Part shown: one piece after another, positions 42,826 to 52,273 of the stretch
Numbering within the stretch: the stretch's first letter is position 1
Layout of the letters: each line of letters starts with the position of its first letter
From: Myxococcales bacterium
Lineage (GTDB): Bacteria; Myxococcota_A; Polyangia; Polyangiales; Ga0077539
NCBI GenBank assembly: GCA_016792845.1
Contig: JAEUKH010000022.1
Span: 242,726-306,725 of the forward strand
Direction: 5' to 3'
Length of the DNA: 64,000 nucleotides
The notes under the pieces: generated by a model
Seen by the model: only the letters and a program-made list of their open reading frames with translations
Told to the model about the DNA's origin: nothing
Databases searched by the model: none
Translations under genes and position numbers: made by a program

Positions 42826-45800
42826 ATGTCGCGTGCCTCCCTCGTGCGTTGCATACCCGCCGTGAGCCAAGACCCTTCTGTTTCCGCCGCATCGATGCTG
42901 ACCGACGAGCCTGTTGAGCGCCCCACGCTGAGCGGCTGGTTTGTACCCTTCGCGTGCTTCTTCCTCTCGGGTGCCTCAAGCCTCGTCTTCGAAGTCATCT
43001 GGACGAGGATGCTGACCCTCGTCTTCGGCGCCTCGACCCCTGCGATCAGCACGGTGCTCTCGGCCTTCATGGGCGGCCTGGCCATCGGCTCGTACGTGTT
43101 CGGGCGCGTCGCCGATCGGCTGAAGTACCCGATCCTCACGTACGCCGCGATGGAGGCCGGGGTGGGCCTCATGGCCTTCGTGATCCCCTTTGTGGTGCAG
43201 GGCATCTACCCCCCCATCTCTCACTGGATCACCAACCACGGCGGCAACCGCTTCGACGTCTTTACGCTCCTGCGCTTCCTCGTCGTGGCGGCGGTGCTCT
43301 TGCCTCCGACGACCCTGATGGGCGCGACGCTGCCGCTCCTCGCGCGGCACTTCGTACAGCGCGGCGGCCGCCTCGGTCAGCGGGTCGGCGCGCTCTACGC
43401 GGTCAACACCTTGGGCGCCGTGGCGGGCACCTTCGTGGCGGGCTTCTTCCTCCTCCCGGGGGCGGGGCTCAAGATCACCAACGCCCTCGCCGCGAGCACC
43501 AACCTCCTCCTCGCCGTCTTGATCGTGGTCTTCCGCAAGCAGCTCCTCGGCGACGCGTGGCCGAGCAGCTGGCGCGATCTCTTGCCGCAACCAAACCCCA
43601 GCGCCGCCGTCGAGACAGCCGCCGAGAAGGTCGCCGAGAAGGTCGCTGAGACAGCCGCCGAGACAGCCGAGCCCGCACCGCAAGACGACGAAGACGACGA
43701 CGCCCCCCGCGATGACAGCGCCCTCGACGAAGACGAGGCCCTCGCCGAGCCGCTCTCGAAGACCGCCCGCTTCGCCGTGCTCGCCGCGGCCGGCGGGTCG
43801 GGCTTCGCGGCCCTGGCCTATGAGGTCATCCTCACCCGCGCCCTCGACATGGTGATCGGCTCGTCGGTCTACAGCTTCACCATCATTTTGATGGGCTTCC
43901 TCGTCGGCATCGCCGGAGGCAGCGCCCTGGCCTCGGCCATCCTCCGGACGCGCCCCTCGCCGGGCCGCACCGTGGCCGTCGCCGCGGTGATCGAGTCGAT
44001 CGCGCTGATTCAGTATGTCGTCTACCAGACCAACGTCTCGCGGCTCTTGTGGGTGATCGTCACGCTGTGGGTGCTGCTCGGCACGGCCATCGCCGCGACC
44101 TGGCGTCGCCCGATGCTGGCCCTCGGCATCACGCAGCTCTCGATCGCCGCCGGGGCCATCGTCACGTACTTCTTCCAAGACCGAATCCCGCGGATGTTCG
44201 TGTACCTGGCGCTCACCAGCACGACCAACTGCGACGCCCACACGCCGGTGCGCTTCTCGCAGCACATCGGCACCATCCAGTGGCTCTCGTTCGTGGTGGC
44301 GCTGCTCTGCGCGCTCCCCGCGGCGGTGGGCATGGGGGCGGCATTCCCCTTGGGAGTTCGCGCGTTTACGCGAGGTCGCGAGCGGGTCGCGGCCGACACG
44401 AGCGCGGTCTACTCGGTGAACACCGTGGGGTCGATCCTGGGCTCGCTGCTCATGGGCTTTCTCATCATGCCCGCGGTCGGCATGGAGACCTCGATGTACA
44501 TCGCCGTGGCGGTGAACCTCCTCCTGGCCCTCGGGCTCTTGCTCACGGCCCCGGGTGAGGAGCCGCTGCGCTTCCTCCTCGTGCCCGCCGCGGCGGTGCT
44601 CTTGGCCATCACCGGGGTCGGCGCGGTGCTCGGGCGCGAGGGCCGCGCGGCCCGGGCCCAGGGCAGCCTTCGCTTCTTCCCGCGCCCGTGGGATCAAGCT
44701 GAAATGACCACCGGCGTGTTTCGCTTGAGCCTCGCCGACGGCATGATCCAGCGCCGCAACGGCCAGTGCATCGAAGAGAGCATCGGCGAGCGCACGCAGA
44801 ACCTCGGCACCGACAACCCGATCTACTACCGCGACGGCGTCACCACCACGGTGACCGTCGAGCGCTGGGCCCTCGGCGGCGACCGCGTGCACTACGCGCT
44901 GAAGAACAACGGCAAGGTCGACGCGAGCAACGGCGACGACATGCCCACCCAGGTGCTCGTGGCGGGCCTGCCGCTGCTCATCCACCCCCGCGAGCCCCGC
45001 GACGTCAACGTCGCCATCGTGGGCTTCGGCTCCGGCGTCACCATCGGCACGACCCTCGAATTCCCGGTGCGCGTGGTCGACGACGTCGAGCTCGAACGCT
45101 GGATCCCCGACGCGTCGCGCTTCTTCGCCGACGTGAACCATCTGCAATACACGCCCGAGCGCGCCTACCCCTTTGTGAGTGTGCCGCGGCTCAACCTCAT
45201 CAACAACGACGGGCGCAACTTCCTCGCGGCCACCAACCGTCGCTACGAGCTCGTGATCAGCGAGCCCTCAAACCCGTGGATCACGGGCGTCAGCAACATC
45301 TTCACCCTCGACCACTTCCGGGCCGCGACGCAGTCGCTCACCCCCGACGGCATCTACGTCCAATGGGTTCAGCTCTATGAGATGAGCCCAAACAACATCA
45401 AGAGCATCTACCGCACCTTCGCCGAGGTCTTCCCGTATGTGCGGGTCTTTGCGGCCGACGCGTACAGCTCCGACACCATCATGCTCGGGAGCTTCCGCCC
45501 CATCCCGCTCGACCCCGCGCAGATCGACCGCCGGCTCGAAGACCCGCGCATCCGTGCGGCCATCGCGCCCTCGCACACCAACGGCGCCGCCGACCTCTTG
45601 TCGCGCATGCTCTTCGCCTCGCGCGCCGAGGTGCAGTCCTTCGCGCAGATCGAAGAGCGCCTCGAGCGCGGCTCTTGGCGGCCCAACCTCCGGTCGACCG
45701 GGCTCGAAGAGTGCCCCGCCGCGAGCTGCCGACGACGCCCCGCGGTGATCAACACCGACGACAACGCCCACATCGAGTTCGCCGCCCCCCAAGACCTCAT

Positions 45801-46608
45801 CGGGTTCGACGCCTTCCAGGGCTACGTCGAGACCATGTACGACGACTCGTGGCGCTACGGGCTCATCGAAGCCCAGGTCACCCTGCCCACCGACCTGCGC
45901 GCGCGGGTGCGGTGGATGTCAAACCTCGGGGTCTCGCTCCTGGCCGCAGGGCGCCCACGCCGCGCGGGCGAGGTGCTCGACAACGCCGCCCGCGTCCGCG
46001 GCCCGAACGGCGAAGAGCTCAACGTCCCCGAAATGGTGCGCGCCGCCCAGATTTGGAACGTGCTCACCTCGCCCCGCGAGCCCACCATCCGTCTCGACCC
46101 CCCCGTGGCCGGGCCCTCGCTCTCGCAAGAGGGCGCCCGGGTGCTCGCCGAGACCTTTACCCGCGCCCAACGCGCCGTCGACCGCGGCGCCTTCGGGGCC
46201 GCCCTCGAAGCCATCGCCTCGCTCCCGGTGAGCGTGCGCGACCACTCTGGGCCCGGGCTCCGATTGCTCTACGGCTACCTCCTCTATCGCACCTCGCTGG
46301 CGGCCGACGTCGAGCCGCGCTTCAGCGACGCCGCCCAAAGCCTCGAAGCCCTCGCGCTCGAAGAGCCGCAGTGGGCCCGGAGCCACCCCGAGGTGTGGTT
46401 CCTCATCGGCCGCTCGCGCTTCAGGGCAGGGGAGTTCGCGCGCAGCGTGGCCGCCATCGCGACCTTCGTCGACGAGTCGCGGCGCCCCGTGCAGGGCGAA
46501 CACGAGATGCCCTCGGTGCGACGCGACCTCGACGAGCCCCCGGCCGAGACCGCGCCGGTCACCGATCGGCCCGGCGAAGCCCTCAAAGATCGACAGCCGG
46601 GCCGCTGA
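42826..46608 (+). CDS. Membrane-embedded spermidine synthase-like protein (MFS-like spans plus aminopropyltransferase fold)
   Basis: The protein has 1260 aa from ATG 42826 (ATG 42895 is also possible). Residues about 25-240 and 310-610 form two sets of membrane helices (CFFLSGASSLVFEVIWTRML, GSYVFGRVADRLKY, LPPTTLMGATLPLLARHF, and a second FEVI-like LAYEVILTRALD). A charged linker of AEKVAEKVAETAAETAE repeats separates them. Residues about 720-900 are spermidine-synthase-like: VAIVGFGSGVTIG, VDDVELERWIPDASRFF, NNDGRNFLAATNRRYELVIS, EPSNPWITGVSNIFT. A further 300-residue helical C-terminal part follows. The family is widespread but poorly characterised. Polyamine synthesis is not proven. Confidence 0.85.
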   Translation: MSRASLVRCIPAVSQDPSVSAASMLTDEPVERPTLSGWFVPFACFFLSGASSLVFEVIWTRMLTLVFGASTPAISTVLSAFMGGLAIGSYVFGRVADRLKYPILTYAAMEAGVGLMAFVIPFVVQGIYPPISHWITNHGGNRFDVFTLLRFLVVAAVLLPPTTLMGATLPLLARHFVQRGGRLGQRVGALYAVNTLGAVAGTFVAGFFLLPGAGLKITNALAASTNLLLAVLIVVFRKQLLGDAWPSSWRDLLPQPNPSAAVETAAEKVAEKVAETAAETAEPAPQDDEDDDAPRDDSALDEDEALAEPLSKTARFAVLAAAGGSGFAALAYEVILTRALDMVIGSSVYSFTIILMGFLVGIAGGSALASAILRTRPSPGRTVAVAAVIESIALIQYVVYQTNVSRLLWVIVTLWVLLGTAIAATWRRPMLALGITQLSIAAGAIVTYFFQDRIPRMFVYLALTSTTNCDAHTPVRFSQHIGTIQWLSFVVALLCALPAAVGMGAAFPLGVRAFTRGRERVAADTSAVYSVNTVGSILGSLLMGFLIMPAVGMETSMYIAVAVNLLLALGLLLTAPGEEPLRFLLVPAAAVLLAITGVGAVLGREGRAARAQGSLRFFPRPWDQAEMTTGVFRLSLADGMIQRRNGQCIEESIGERTQNLGTDNPIYYRDGVTTTVTVERWALGGDRVHYALKNNGKVDASNGDDMPTQVLVAGLPLLIHPREPRDVNVAIVGFGSGVTIGTTLEFPVRVVDDVELERWIPDASRFFADVNHLQYTPERAYPFVSVPRLNLINNDGRNFLAATNRRYELVISEPSNPWITGVSNIFTLDHFRAATQSLTPDGIYVQWVQLYEMSPNNIKSIYRTFAEVFPYVRVFAADAYSSDTIMLGSFRPIPLDPAQIDRRLEDPRIRAAIAPSHTNGAADLLSRMLFASRAEVQSFAQIEERLERGSWRPNLRSTGLEECPAASCRRRPAVINTDDNAHIEFAAPQDLIGFDAFQGYVETMYDDSWRYGLIEAQVTLPTDLRARVRWMSNLGVSLLAAGRPRRAGEVLDNAARVRGPNGEELNVPEMVRAAQIWNVLTSPREPTIRLDPPVAGPSLSQEGARVLAETFTRAQRAVDRGAFGAALEAIASLPVSVRDHSGPGLRLLYGYLLYRTSLAADVEPRFSDAAQSLEALALEEPQWARSHPEVWFLIGRSRFRAGEFARSVAAIATFVDESRRPVQGEHEMPSVRRDLDEPPAETAPVTDRPGEALKDRQPGR

Positions 46609-46658
46609 TTTTCGGGCCCGCAGCGCGGGGGCGAATGTGCGTATGATGCGCCACCCCG

Positions 46659-48197
46659 ATGACCAAGCGCGCGCTCTGTGTAGGCATCAATCGCTTCCGC
46701 GACCGTGAGATCAACGCCCTCCGGGGCTGCGTCAACGACGCGCGAAATTTCGCCTCCCTCCTCACCGGCGAGTTCGGCTTCGCTGGCTCGAACGTGCGGG
46801 TGATCCTCGACGCCGAGGGCACCAAGGCGGGCTACCTCGACGGCCTCGACTGGCTCGTCGGCGGCGCCCAACCCGGCGACGAGCTCGTGCTCGTCACGTC
46901 GTCGCACGGCTCGCACATCCCCGACAGCAACAGCGACGAACAAGACGACGAAGACGAGGTGCTCGTCGTCCACGACCACGATTGGTCACGGGTCATCCTC
47001 ACCGACGACGCCATTGCGCGGCAGATCGCGCGCCTCCCCCGCGGCGTCTCGCTCGTCACCCTGTGGGACACCTGCCACTCAGGCACCATGAACGACACCG
47101 CGGCCTACACCAACCGCGGCGCCCGCCGAAAGGGCCTCAACGCCGCTGCGGGCCTCGACGTGGTGGGCAAATACGTCGACCCGCCCTGGCACGGCACCCG
47201 CGAGGTCGACCGCGCCACCCGACAGCAGATTCGCGCGGCCCAAGCGGCCGCAGGGGCCGGCGGCAACGTCGACACCTCACACGTCGCGACGCTGCACCTG
47301 GCCGCCTGTCGCGACGACGAGACCGCCGCCGATGCGGGCTTCTCGGGCGGATACGCCGGCGCCTTCCTCCACTCGCTCCAGGCTGCGATCCGAGAGCAAC
47401 CCGGCGCAACGTGGGAAGATGCCTTCCAACGCGCGCGGCGCAAGGTACAACAGGGCGGCTTCGATCAAACCCCCGAGATGTACGGCCCCGCCGAGCTCCG
47501 ACGGAGCCCCCTCTTCGGCGGGCGTGGCCCCAACAGCGGCCGCGTCGCCGTCACCAACGCAGGAGTACCCCAGGGAATGGACAAGAACGCCCTCGCCCGC
47601 CTCGACCAGCAAATCGGCTTCTACGAATCGCAGGGCAACTGGCGCTCGGCCGCCCAGGTGCTCCAACAGCGCGTCGCCGCCGTCACGAGCGCCCCCGAGA
47701 AGGTGCGCACCCTCGAACACATGGTGAGCCTCTACCGCGTCCAGCTCCGCGACGAAGCCGGGGCCCTGCGCACCTGCGAGGCCCTCTACCAGGTCGACCC
47801 CAACCATGCGGGCGCACGACAGTACCTCGCATGGGCTTACCAACAGCAGGGTAACACCGCGAAACTCCAAGCGCTTCAGAACGGCACCCTCTTCTCCAAG
47901 GCCGCCCCCGGTGCGCCCGCGGCCCCCGCCAGCGGCGGCATCCTCGGCTCGGTGCAGTCAGCCTTCGGGAGCGCCGTGGCCGGTGTCACCGCCGCCGCCA
48001 CCGGCGCCGCCAGCGCCATCGAGCAGTCAAACAAGGCCCCCGCGTGGATGTCTGAGTCCTCAAGCGCGCCCCAGGCCGCGGCCAGGCCCGCCGCCCCCCA
48101 GGCTGCGGCCAAGCCCGCCGCCCCGCGCTGCCCCTACTGCAAAGCCGACGTCGCCGCCGCCGCGCGAAGCTGCGCCGCGTGCGGCGGAGCCTGGTAA
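46659..48197 (+). CDS. Metacaspase-like (peptidase C14) protein with TPR-like region and zinc ribbon
   Basis: The protein has 512 aa. The caspase-fold domain lies in residues 1-290: MTKRALCVGINRF, catalytic His near 83 in VTSSHGSHIPD and catalytic Cys near 139 in LWDTCHSGTMND. The acidic stretch SDEQDDEDEVLVV resembles the segment after the His in metacaspases. TPR-like helices follow (about 305-405), then an Ala/Pro-rich linker, and a C-terminal zinc ribbon CPYCKADVAAAARSCAACGG. Metacaspases cut after Arg/Lys and serve in cell death, stress and defence. No effector partner is evident next door. Confidence 0.88.
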   Translation: MTKRALCVGINRFRDREINALRGCVNDARNFASLLTGEFGFAGSNVRVILDAEGTKAGYLDGLDWLVGGAQPGDELVLVTSSHGSHIPDSNSDEQDDEDEVLVVHDHDWSRVILTDDAIARQIARLPRGVSLVTLWDTCHSGTMNDTAAYTNRGARRKGLNAAAGLDVVGKYVDPPWHGTREVDRATRQQIRAAQAAAGAGGNVDTSHVATLHLAACRDDETAADAGFSGGYAGAFLHSLQAAIREQPGATWEDAFQRARRKVQQGGFDQTPEMYGPAELRRSPLFGGRGPNSGRVAVTNAGVPQGMDKNALARLDQQIGFYESQGNWRSAAQVLQQRVAAVTSAPEKVRTLEHMVSLYRVQLRDEAGALRTCEALYQVDPNHAGARQYLAWAYQQQGNTAKLQALQNGTLFSKAAPGAPAAPASGGILGSVQSAFGSAVAGVTAAATGAASAIEQSNKAPAWMSESSSAPQAAARPAAPQAAAKPAAPRCPYCKADVAAAARSCAACGGAW

Positions 48198-48217
48198 GCC
48201 CCCGATCGCCCAACGTA

Positions 48218-48248
48218 AAACGCCTCGGTCGCTGCGAAAGCAACCGAG
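48218..48248 (-). terminator. Rho-independent terminator for the minus-strand gene at 48284-49240
   Basis: The arms CGCCTCGGT (48218-48226) and ACCGAGGCG (48240-48248) form a 9-bp stem with a 13-nt loop. On the minus strand the stem is followed by TTTTACG (from 48217 leftward), as in an intrinsic terminator. It is 36 bp past the stop of the 318-aa gene. It may also stop plus-strand reading from the metacaspase gene. Confidence 0.7.
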
Positions 48249-48283
48249 GCGCCGACCGCGGGCCCGTCGCGGCCCTCAACGCA

Positions 48284-49240
48284 TCACTGCCCCGAGTATT
48301 TCAGCGCCGCCTCGCGGGCGAGCTTGGCCCGACGGTTGAACCAACCGCGGGTGGCGTTCGGCACCAGCTTGGGCACCGCCGTGGCGCCCGATGCGCCCTC
48401 GAAGAGGTCGAAGAGCTGCTCCATCAGAGCGAGGCAGACGCCGTCTTGGGTGTCGAGGGTGCGCTGCTCGACCGGGCCCATGCCGTCTGGGCGGTCGCGC
48501 AGCTCGATGGCGTCTTCGAGGCCGTCAGCGAGGCGCCCCAAGGCCTCGGCGTCGGCCGGCGAGAAGCCGCGAATCCGCGTGCGCGAGCCCACCGCGTCGC
48601 CGCGGTCGATGAAGGCCGAGATCAAAGCCACGAGGTCACGCACCGCCCCGGGGAGCTTGTCGTCAGCGACCTCGGCCGGAGGCAGGGCCAACACCCGACC
48701 CAGGGCCGAGGTGTCGTTCGAGGCCGCGGCGATGAGGGCCGCGCGGCGCTGGGCGTACCGCGGGCGAAGGGCCACCGCGAAGTCGTTGGCGAGACCCACC
48801 GCGAGGGTCTGGGCGTCGCCGCCGTCACGGTTCGCCTCGCGACGCGCGACCAGCATCCGGAGACGCGAGAGCTCGGTGTGAAACGAACGCAACAGCCCGA
48901 GACGGAAGCCGAACACCCGCGCGATGGCCTCGTTGCCGAGGTCGGCAAAGTCGACGATGAGGCCGAGCCAGACCCGGCCGTCGCTCAGGATCTTCTCGCT
49001 CGAGACCTCGCGGCCGTCGAGGCGTAGAAGATCGCCAGGGCGGCGAAGGCTGAAGAGCTGAAGGTCTTCTTCGGTCGCCGGAGCTACACGGCCCGCGAGG
49101 AGCGCCCACGAATACCGGGCGCCCGAGTCGTCATCAACGTGCGGAGCCTCGGCCGGCGCCAACAACTCGGTCGCGTCGGCCTCCGAGCTCGTAGCCTCGG
49201 TTGTACGCTTCTTGGACTTGGTGCTGGTTGCCTTGGCCAT
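48284..49240 (-). CDS. Hypothetical mostly helical cytoplasmic protein
   Basis: The protein has 318 aa. The ATG at 49240 precedes a Lys/Thr/Ser-rich start (MAKATSTKSKKRTTEATSSE) and an acidic linker. A folded part runs from about residue 45: YSWALLAGRVAPATEEDLQL, VWLGLIVDFADLGNEAIARV, FGFRLGLLRSFHTELSRLRM, and ends with RGWFNRRAKLAREAALKYS. No signal peptide, membrane span or catalytic motif is recognised. It stands alone with its own terminator. Confidence 0.6.
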   Translation of the reverse strand: MAKATSTKSKKRTTEATSSEADATELLAPAEAPHVDDDSGARYSWALLAGRVAPATEEDLQLFSLRRPGDLLRLDGREVSSEKILSDGRVWLGLIVDFADLGNEAIARVFGFRLGLLRSFHTELSRLRMLVARREANRDGGDAQTLAVGLANDFAVALRPRYAQRRAALIAAASNDTSALGRVLALPPAEVADDKLPGAVRDLVALISAFIDRGDAVGSRTRIRGFSPADAEALGRLADGLEDAIELRDRPDGMGPVEQRTLDTQDGVCLALMEQLFDLFEGASGATAVPKLVPNATRGWFNRRAKLAREAALKYSGQ

Positions 49241-49309
49241 AGGGGGGCGGGACGCTACCCGAAACAATCCCCAATATGCAATCGGCCAACGAGGGTCGTA
49301 TGGCCGAAA

Positions 49310-50617
49310 TTACCCCTGCTGCGATGCCGTCGCCTTGGCAGGGCTCCGCGGCCGCACCGTCACCCGCGCCACCCGCCGCCGCCGCAGCGTCTCGACCCGC
49401 AGCTCGAAGCCCGCCAGGCTCACCCGGTCGCCCACCTTGGCCACCCGACCGAGCGCCTCAAGCACCGCCCCGCCCACCGTGTCGGCCCCCACCGAGCCGA
49501 GGTCATACCCGTGCGCCCGAAGCTCTTCGAGCGTGGCCAGACCGTCGGCCACCAGGGTGCCATCGCCGCGGGTCTCGATCCGCGCGAGCTCATCGTCGTG
49601 CTCGTCGCGAATCTCACCCACGATCTCTTCGAGCACGTCTTCGAGGGTCACGATGCCCGAAGTGCCGCCGTACTCATCAACCACCACGGCGAAGGGGCTC
49701 TGCTTCTCTTGCATCCGCTGCATGGCCTCGAAGAGACCCAAGGTCTCAGGCAAGGCCATCGGGTCGCGCATCACGCTCCGGAGGCTCTTCGGAGGCTCCG
49801 GCGTGAGCAGCAGGTCTTTCAGATTGACGTACCCCACGAGCTGGTCGAGGTCGCCGTCGACCACCACGGGGTAGCGGGTAAACCCGGCCTCGCGGGCCCG
49901 GGTCAGCACCTCGTCGAGCGACGCGTCGGCGTCGAGCACGGTGATGTCAACCCGCGGCACCATCGCGGCCTTGACGCTCCGCTCGGTGAAGCGAATCACC
50001 CGCTCAAGCAGCTGACGCTTCGGCTGAGAGAGCTTCCCCTTGGCGTACGACTGCGCCAGAAGCCCGAGAATCTCTTCTTCCGACAAGGCCCCCTCGGCGT
50101 GCTGGAGCGAGCCAAAGCCCAAGAGCCGCATCACCAGGCTCGCCCCCGCGTTGATCGCCATGAGCCCAGGCCAGGCCGCCCAGTAGAACACCCGTAGCGG
50201 CCGCGCCACAACCAAGGCAACCTTCTCAGCCGCCCCGATCGCCAAGAGCTTCGGAACCAGCTCGCCGAAGATGATATGCAGCGCCGTCAGCGCGCTAAAC
50301 CCCAACACAAACGCGACCGAGTGCACCGTCGCGTTGACCGTCACCCCGAGCCGCGTCGCCACCGCCACGAGGCCGTGCGCGATGGCAGGCTCGCCCACCC
50401 ACCCCAAACCGAGCGAGGCGAGGGTGATCCCCATTTGCGTCGCCGAGAGATACCGGTTGAGCTGCTGGGTGATCGCCACCACCTCGCGCGAGGCGCCGTC
50501 GGTGCGCTTCGCGAGACGCTCGATCTGCGTCGCGCGGAGCTTGACCAGCGCAAACTCGGCGGCCACAAAGAAGCCGTTGAGGGCGACAAAAACGAGGGTG
50601 ATTGCAAGCGCGAACAC
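49310..50617 (-). CDS. CNNM/DUF21 plus CBS-pair plus CorC_HlyC membrane transporter-like protein
   Basis: The protein has 435 aa. The N-terminal DUF21 membrane domain (residues 1-190) has NGFFVAAEFALVKLR and GITLASLGLGWVGEP and ends with the GELVPK motif. A CBS pair covers about 215-335 (MVPRVDITVLDADASL, DEYGGTSGIVTLEDVLEEIV), and a CorC_HlyC domain about 350-425 (GTLVADGLATLEELR). The family is often labelled hemolysin, but better-studied members move Mg2+ or Co2+ across the inner membrane. It is flanked by unrelated genes. Confidence 0.93.
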   Translation of the reverse strand: MFALAITLVFVALNGFFVAAEFALVKLRATQIERLAKRTDGASREVVAITQQLNRYLSATQMGITLASLGLGWVGEPAIAHGLVAVATRLGVTVNATVHSVAFVLGFSALTALHIIFGELVPKLLAIGAAEKVALVVARPLRVFYWAAWPGLMAINAGASLVMRLLGFGSLQHAEGALSEEEILGLLAQSYAKGKLSQPKRQLLERVIRFTERSVKAAMVPRVDITVLDADASLDEVLTRAREAGFTRYPVVVDGDLDQLVGYVNLKDLLLTPEPPKSLRSVMRDPMALPETLGLFEAMQRMQEKQSPFAVVVDEYGGTSGIVTLEDVLEEIVGEIRDEHDDELARIETRGDGTLVADGLATLEELRAHGYDLGSVGADTVGGAVLEALGRVAKVGDRVSLAGFELRVETLRRRRVARVTVRPRSPAKATASQQG

Positions 50618-50679
50618 AGCCAGAGGTTCAGCCTACGCACCTCTACCGCAGTTCGCGCGGCCGAGGGCAGGCCAATCGA

Positions 50680-51447
50680 TCACGCGCCCGAGATGGGCCC
50701 GCTGGCAGCCCCGGTGCCGGGCTCAGGGTAGAGCACCTTGAGCGCCGAGCGGAGCTTCTCGACACCGAATTCTTCAGTCGTTTCGCGGTTGAAGACCCGC
50801 ACGATGCGGCGCAGCTCGTCGGCGAGCTGCCGACCGATGCCGATCTCGCGCTCGATCTCGCGCTCGACAAACGACTCCCAAGTGCCGTAGCCCACCGCGC
50901 GGTAGAGCGTCGGGTCGGCCATGCGAGCGAGCAAGAGCCCCACCTCCCAGAACTGCTTCTGGAGCGTGCGCTTCATCGCCTTGAGCTTCATGAGGTCGTT
51001 CTTGACGGCGATGATCTGCTGCTTGAGCTGCTCGGCCCCTTCGGGCGCGCGGGCCGGGGTGTGCAGCGAGCCCGGCACCGTCGGCTTCGGCGGCGGCGGC
51101 GGCGTCGACCCCCCGGGGCCCACCGGCGGCGGGGGGCGGCGGTTCAACCGACGCGGCAACATCGGCGGCGCGCCGCGCTTGGTCTTCTTCTTCGGCCGCA
51201 GCCCGAGATCGCCCGTCGCGGGCGTCGGCACCGGCGGAGGCGCCACGGGCTCAGGCGCCTTCGTTGTCGTCTTGGCCGCGCCCTTGCTGACCACCTTCGA
51301 GGCCGGGGCTTTGCCTTGAGACGACTTCGATGCAGCCGTCTTAGTGTCAGAGCCCTTCGGCGCAACCTTGGCGGCGGGCTTCTTTGACTCGCCCTTTGAG
51401 GCGCTGGCCGGTTTTTTGGCCGAGGCCTTCGCTTTCGCTTTCGTCAT
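50680..51447 (-). CDS. Histone H1-like Lys/Ala-rich protein with conserved helical C-terminal domain
   Basis: The protein has 255 aa. Residues 1-65 are Lys/Ala/Ser-rich (MTKAKAKASAKKPASASKGE), like bacterial histone-H1-type tails, followed by Pro-rich stretches. The C-terminal 120 residues are structured: EQLKQQIIAVKNDLMKLKA, FWEVGLLLARMADPTLYRAV, GYGTWESFVEREIEREIGIG and EFGVEKLRSALKVLYP. That last part resembles a domain seen in several myxobacterial DNA-associated or developmental proteins, but I cannot name it. Nucleoid binding is inferred from the basic tail only. Confidence 0.65.
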   Translation of the reverse strand: MTKAKAKASAKKPASASKGESKKPAAKVAPKGSDTKTAASKSSQGKAPASKVVSKGAAKTTTKAPEPVAPPPVPTPATGDLGLRPKKKTKRGAPPMLPRRLNRRPPPPVGPGGSTPPPPPKPTVPGSLHTPARAPEGAEQLKQQIIAVKNDLMKLKAMKRTLQKQFWEVGLLLARMADPTLYRAVGYGTWESFVEREIEREIGIGRQLADELRRIVRVFNRETTEEFGVEKLRSALKVLYPEPGTGAASGPISGA

Positions 51448-51631
51448 CGATTACCCCGCGTCACGCCGCGTTGCCGCGGACAGAAGCATCTACGCGCGAG
51501 CCATAACACCCGCCGCGCGCCGACTGCAACCATTCGCGCATTTCGTCAAGAGGGTTTTCGACGAATTCGGCACCCCAGACGCGCGCCCGGGTGACACCCC
51601 CGAGGGGCAGAAAACTGCTAGTCTTCTCGGG

Positions 51632-52273
51632 GTGGACGGAGCCTCCGAGGTGCGGGTCGCACAGATCATTCGAGAAACCGACGCCGAGGGCCCCGGGTGC
51701 CGCTTCGCGGTGTGGGTGCAGGGGTGCCCGATGCGCTGCCGGGGGTGCTGTAACCCCACGATGTTGCTAGAAAACTCAGAGCTTCCTGGGGTGCGCTGGT
51801 ACGGCGTGGCAGAGCTCCTGCGCGGGCTCGCCGAGAGCGCCGCCGAGGGCGTGACCCTGCTCGGGGGCGAGCCCTTCGCCCAACCCGCGGCGCTCGCCCG
51901 CTTCGCCGAGGGGGCCCAAGGCCTCGGGCGCTCGGTGATGATCTTCACGGGCTTCACCCTGGCCGAGCTCCGCGCGAGGCGCGACCCCGCCACCGAGGCG
52001 CTCCTTTCCGCCACCGACCTCCTCGTCGACGGCCGCTACGATGACACCCAGCGGAGCACCGACCGACGGTTTATTGGTTCAGCCAATCAGGTGCTCCATT
52101 TTCTCTCGTCGCGGTACGACCCGCTCGACCCGCGGCTGCACACCCAGAACCACCTTGAGATCAGGGTGCGGCGCGATCACATCACGCTCAACGGCTGGCC
52201 CATCGCGGGCGTCGGCACGGCCCAGCGGCTCCTCGACGGTGCCGCGCGAAGGCCGCGGGGGCAGGGCTCATGA
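51632..52273 (+). CDS. NrdG-like single-domain radical SAM protein
   Basis: The protein has 213 aa from the GTG at 51632, the best start outside the divergent gene. The [4Fe-4S]-SAM motif CPMRCRGC (CxxxCxxC, Cys32, 36, 39) is preceded by FAVWVQG, and GGEPF follows. This is the size and motif set of NrdG/organic radical-activating proteins. There is no anaerobic ribonucleotide reductase here; the stop overlaps the start of a 377-aa gene of unknown family (ATGA). It might activate or modify a partner in this three-gene group. Confidence 0.82.
   Translation: MDGASEVRVAQIIRETDAEGPGCRFAVWVQGCPMRCRGCCNPTMLLENSELPGVRWYGVAELLRGLAESAAEGVTLLGGEPFAQPAALARFAEGAQGLGRSVMIFTGFTLAELRARRDPATEALLSATDLLVDGRYDDTQRSTDRRFIGSANQVLHFLSSRYDPLDPRLHTQNHLEIRVRRDHITLNGWPIAGVGTAQRLLDGAARRPRGQGS

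Noticed and set aside
42976..45147. 723-codon minus-strand open frame opposite the membrane spermidine-synthase-like gene
   Set aside because: His/Asp/Glu-rich shadow of a well-supported membrane protein.
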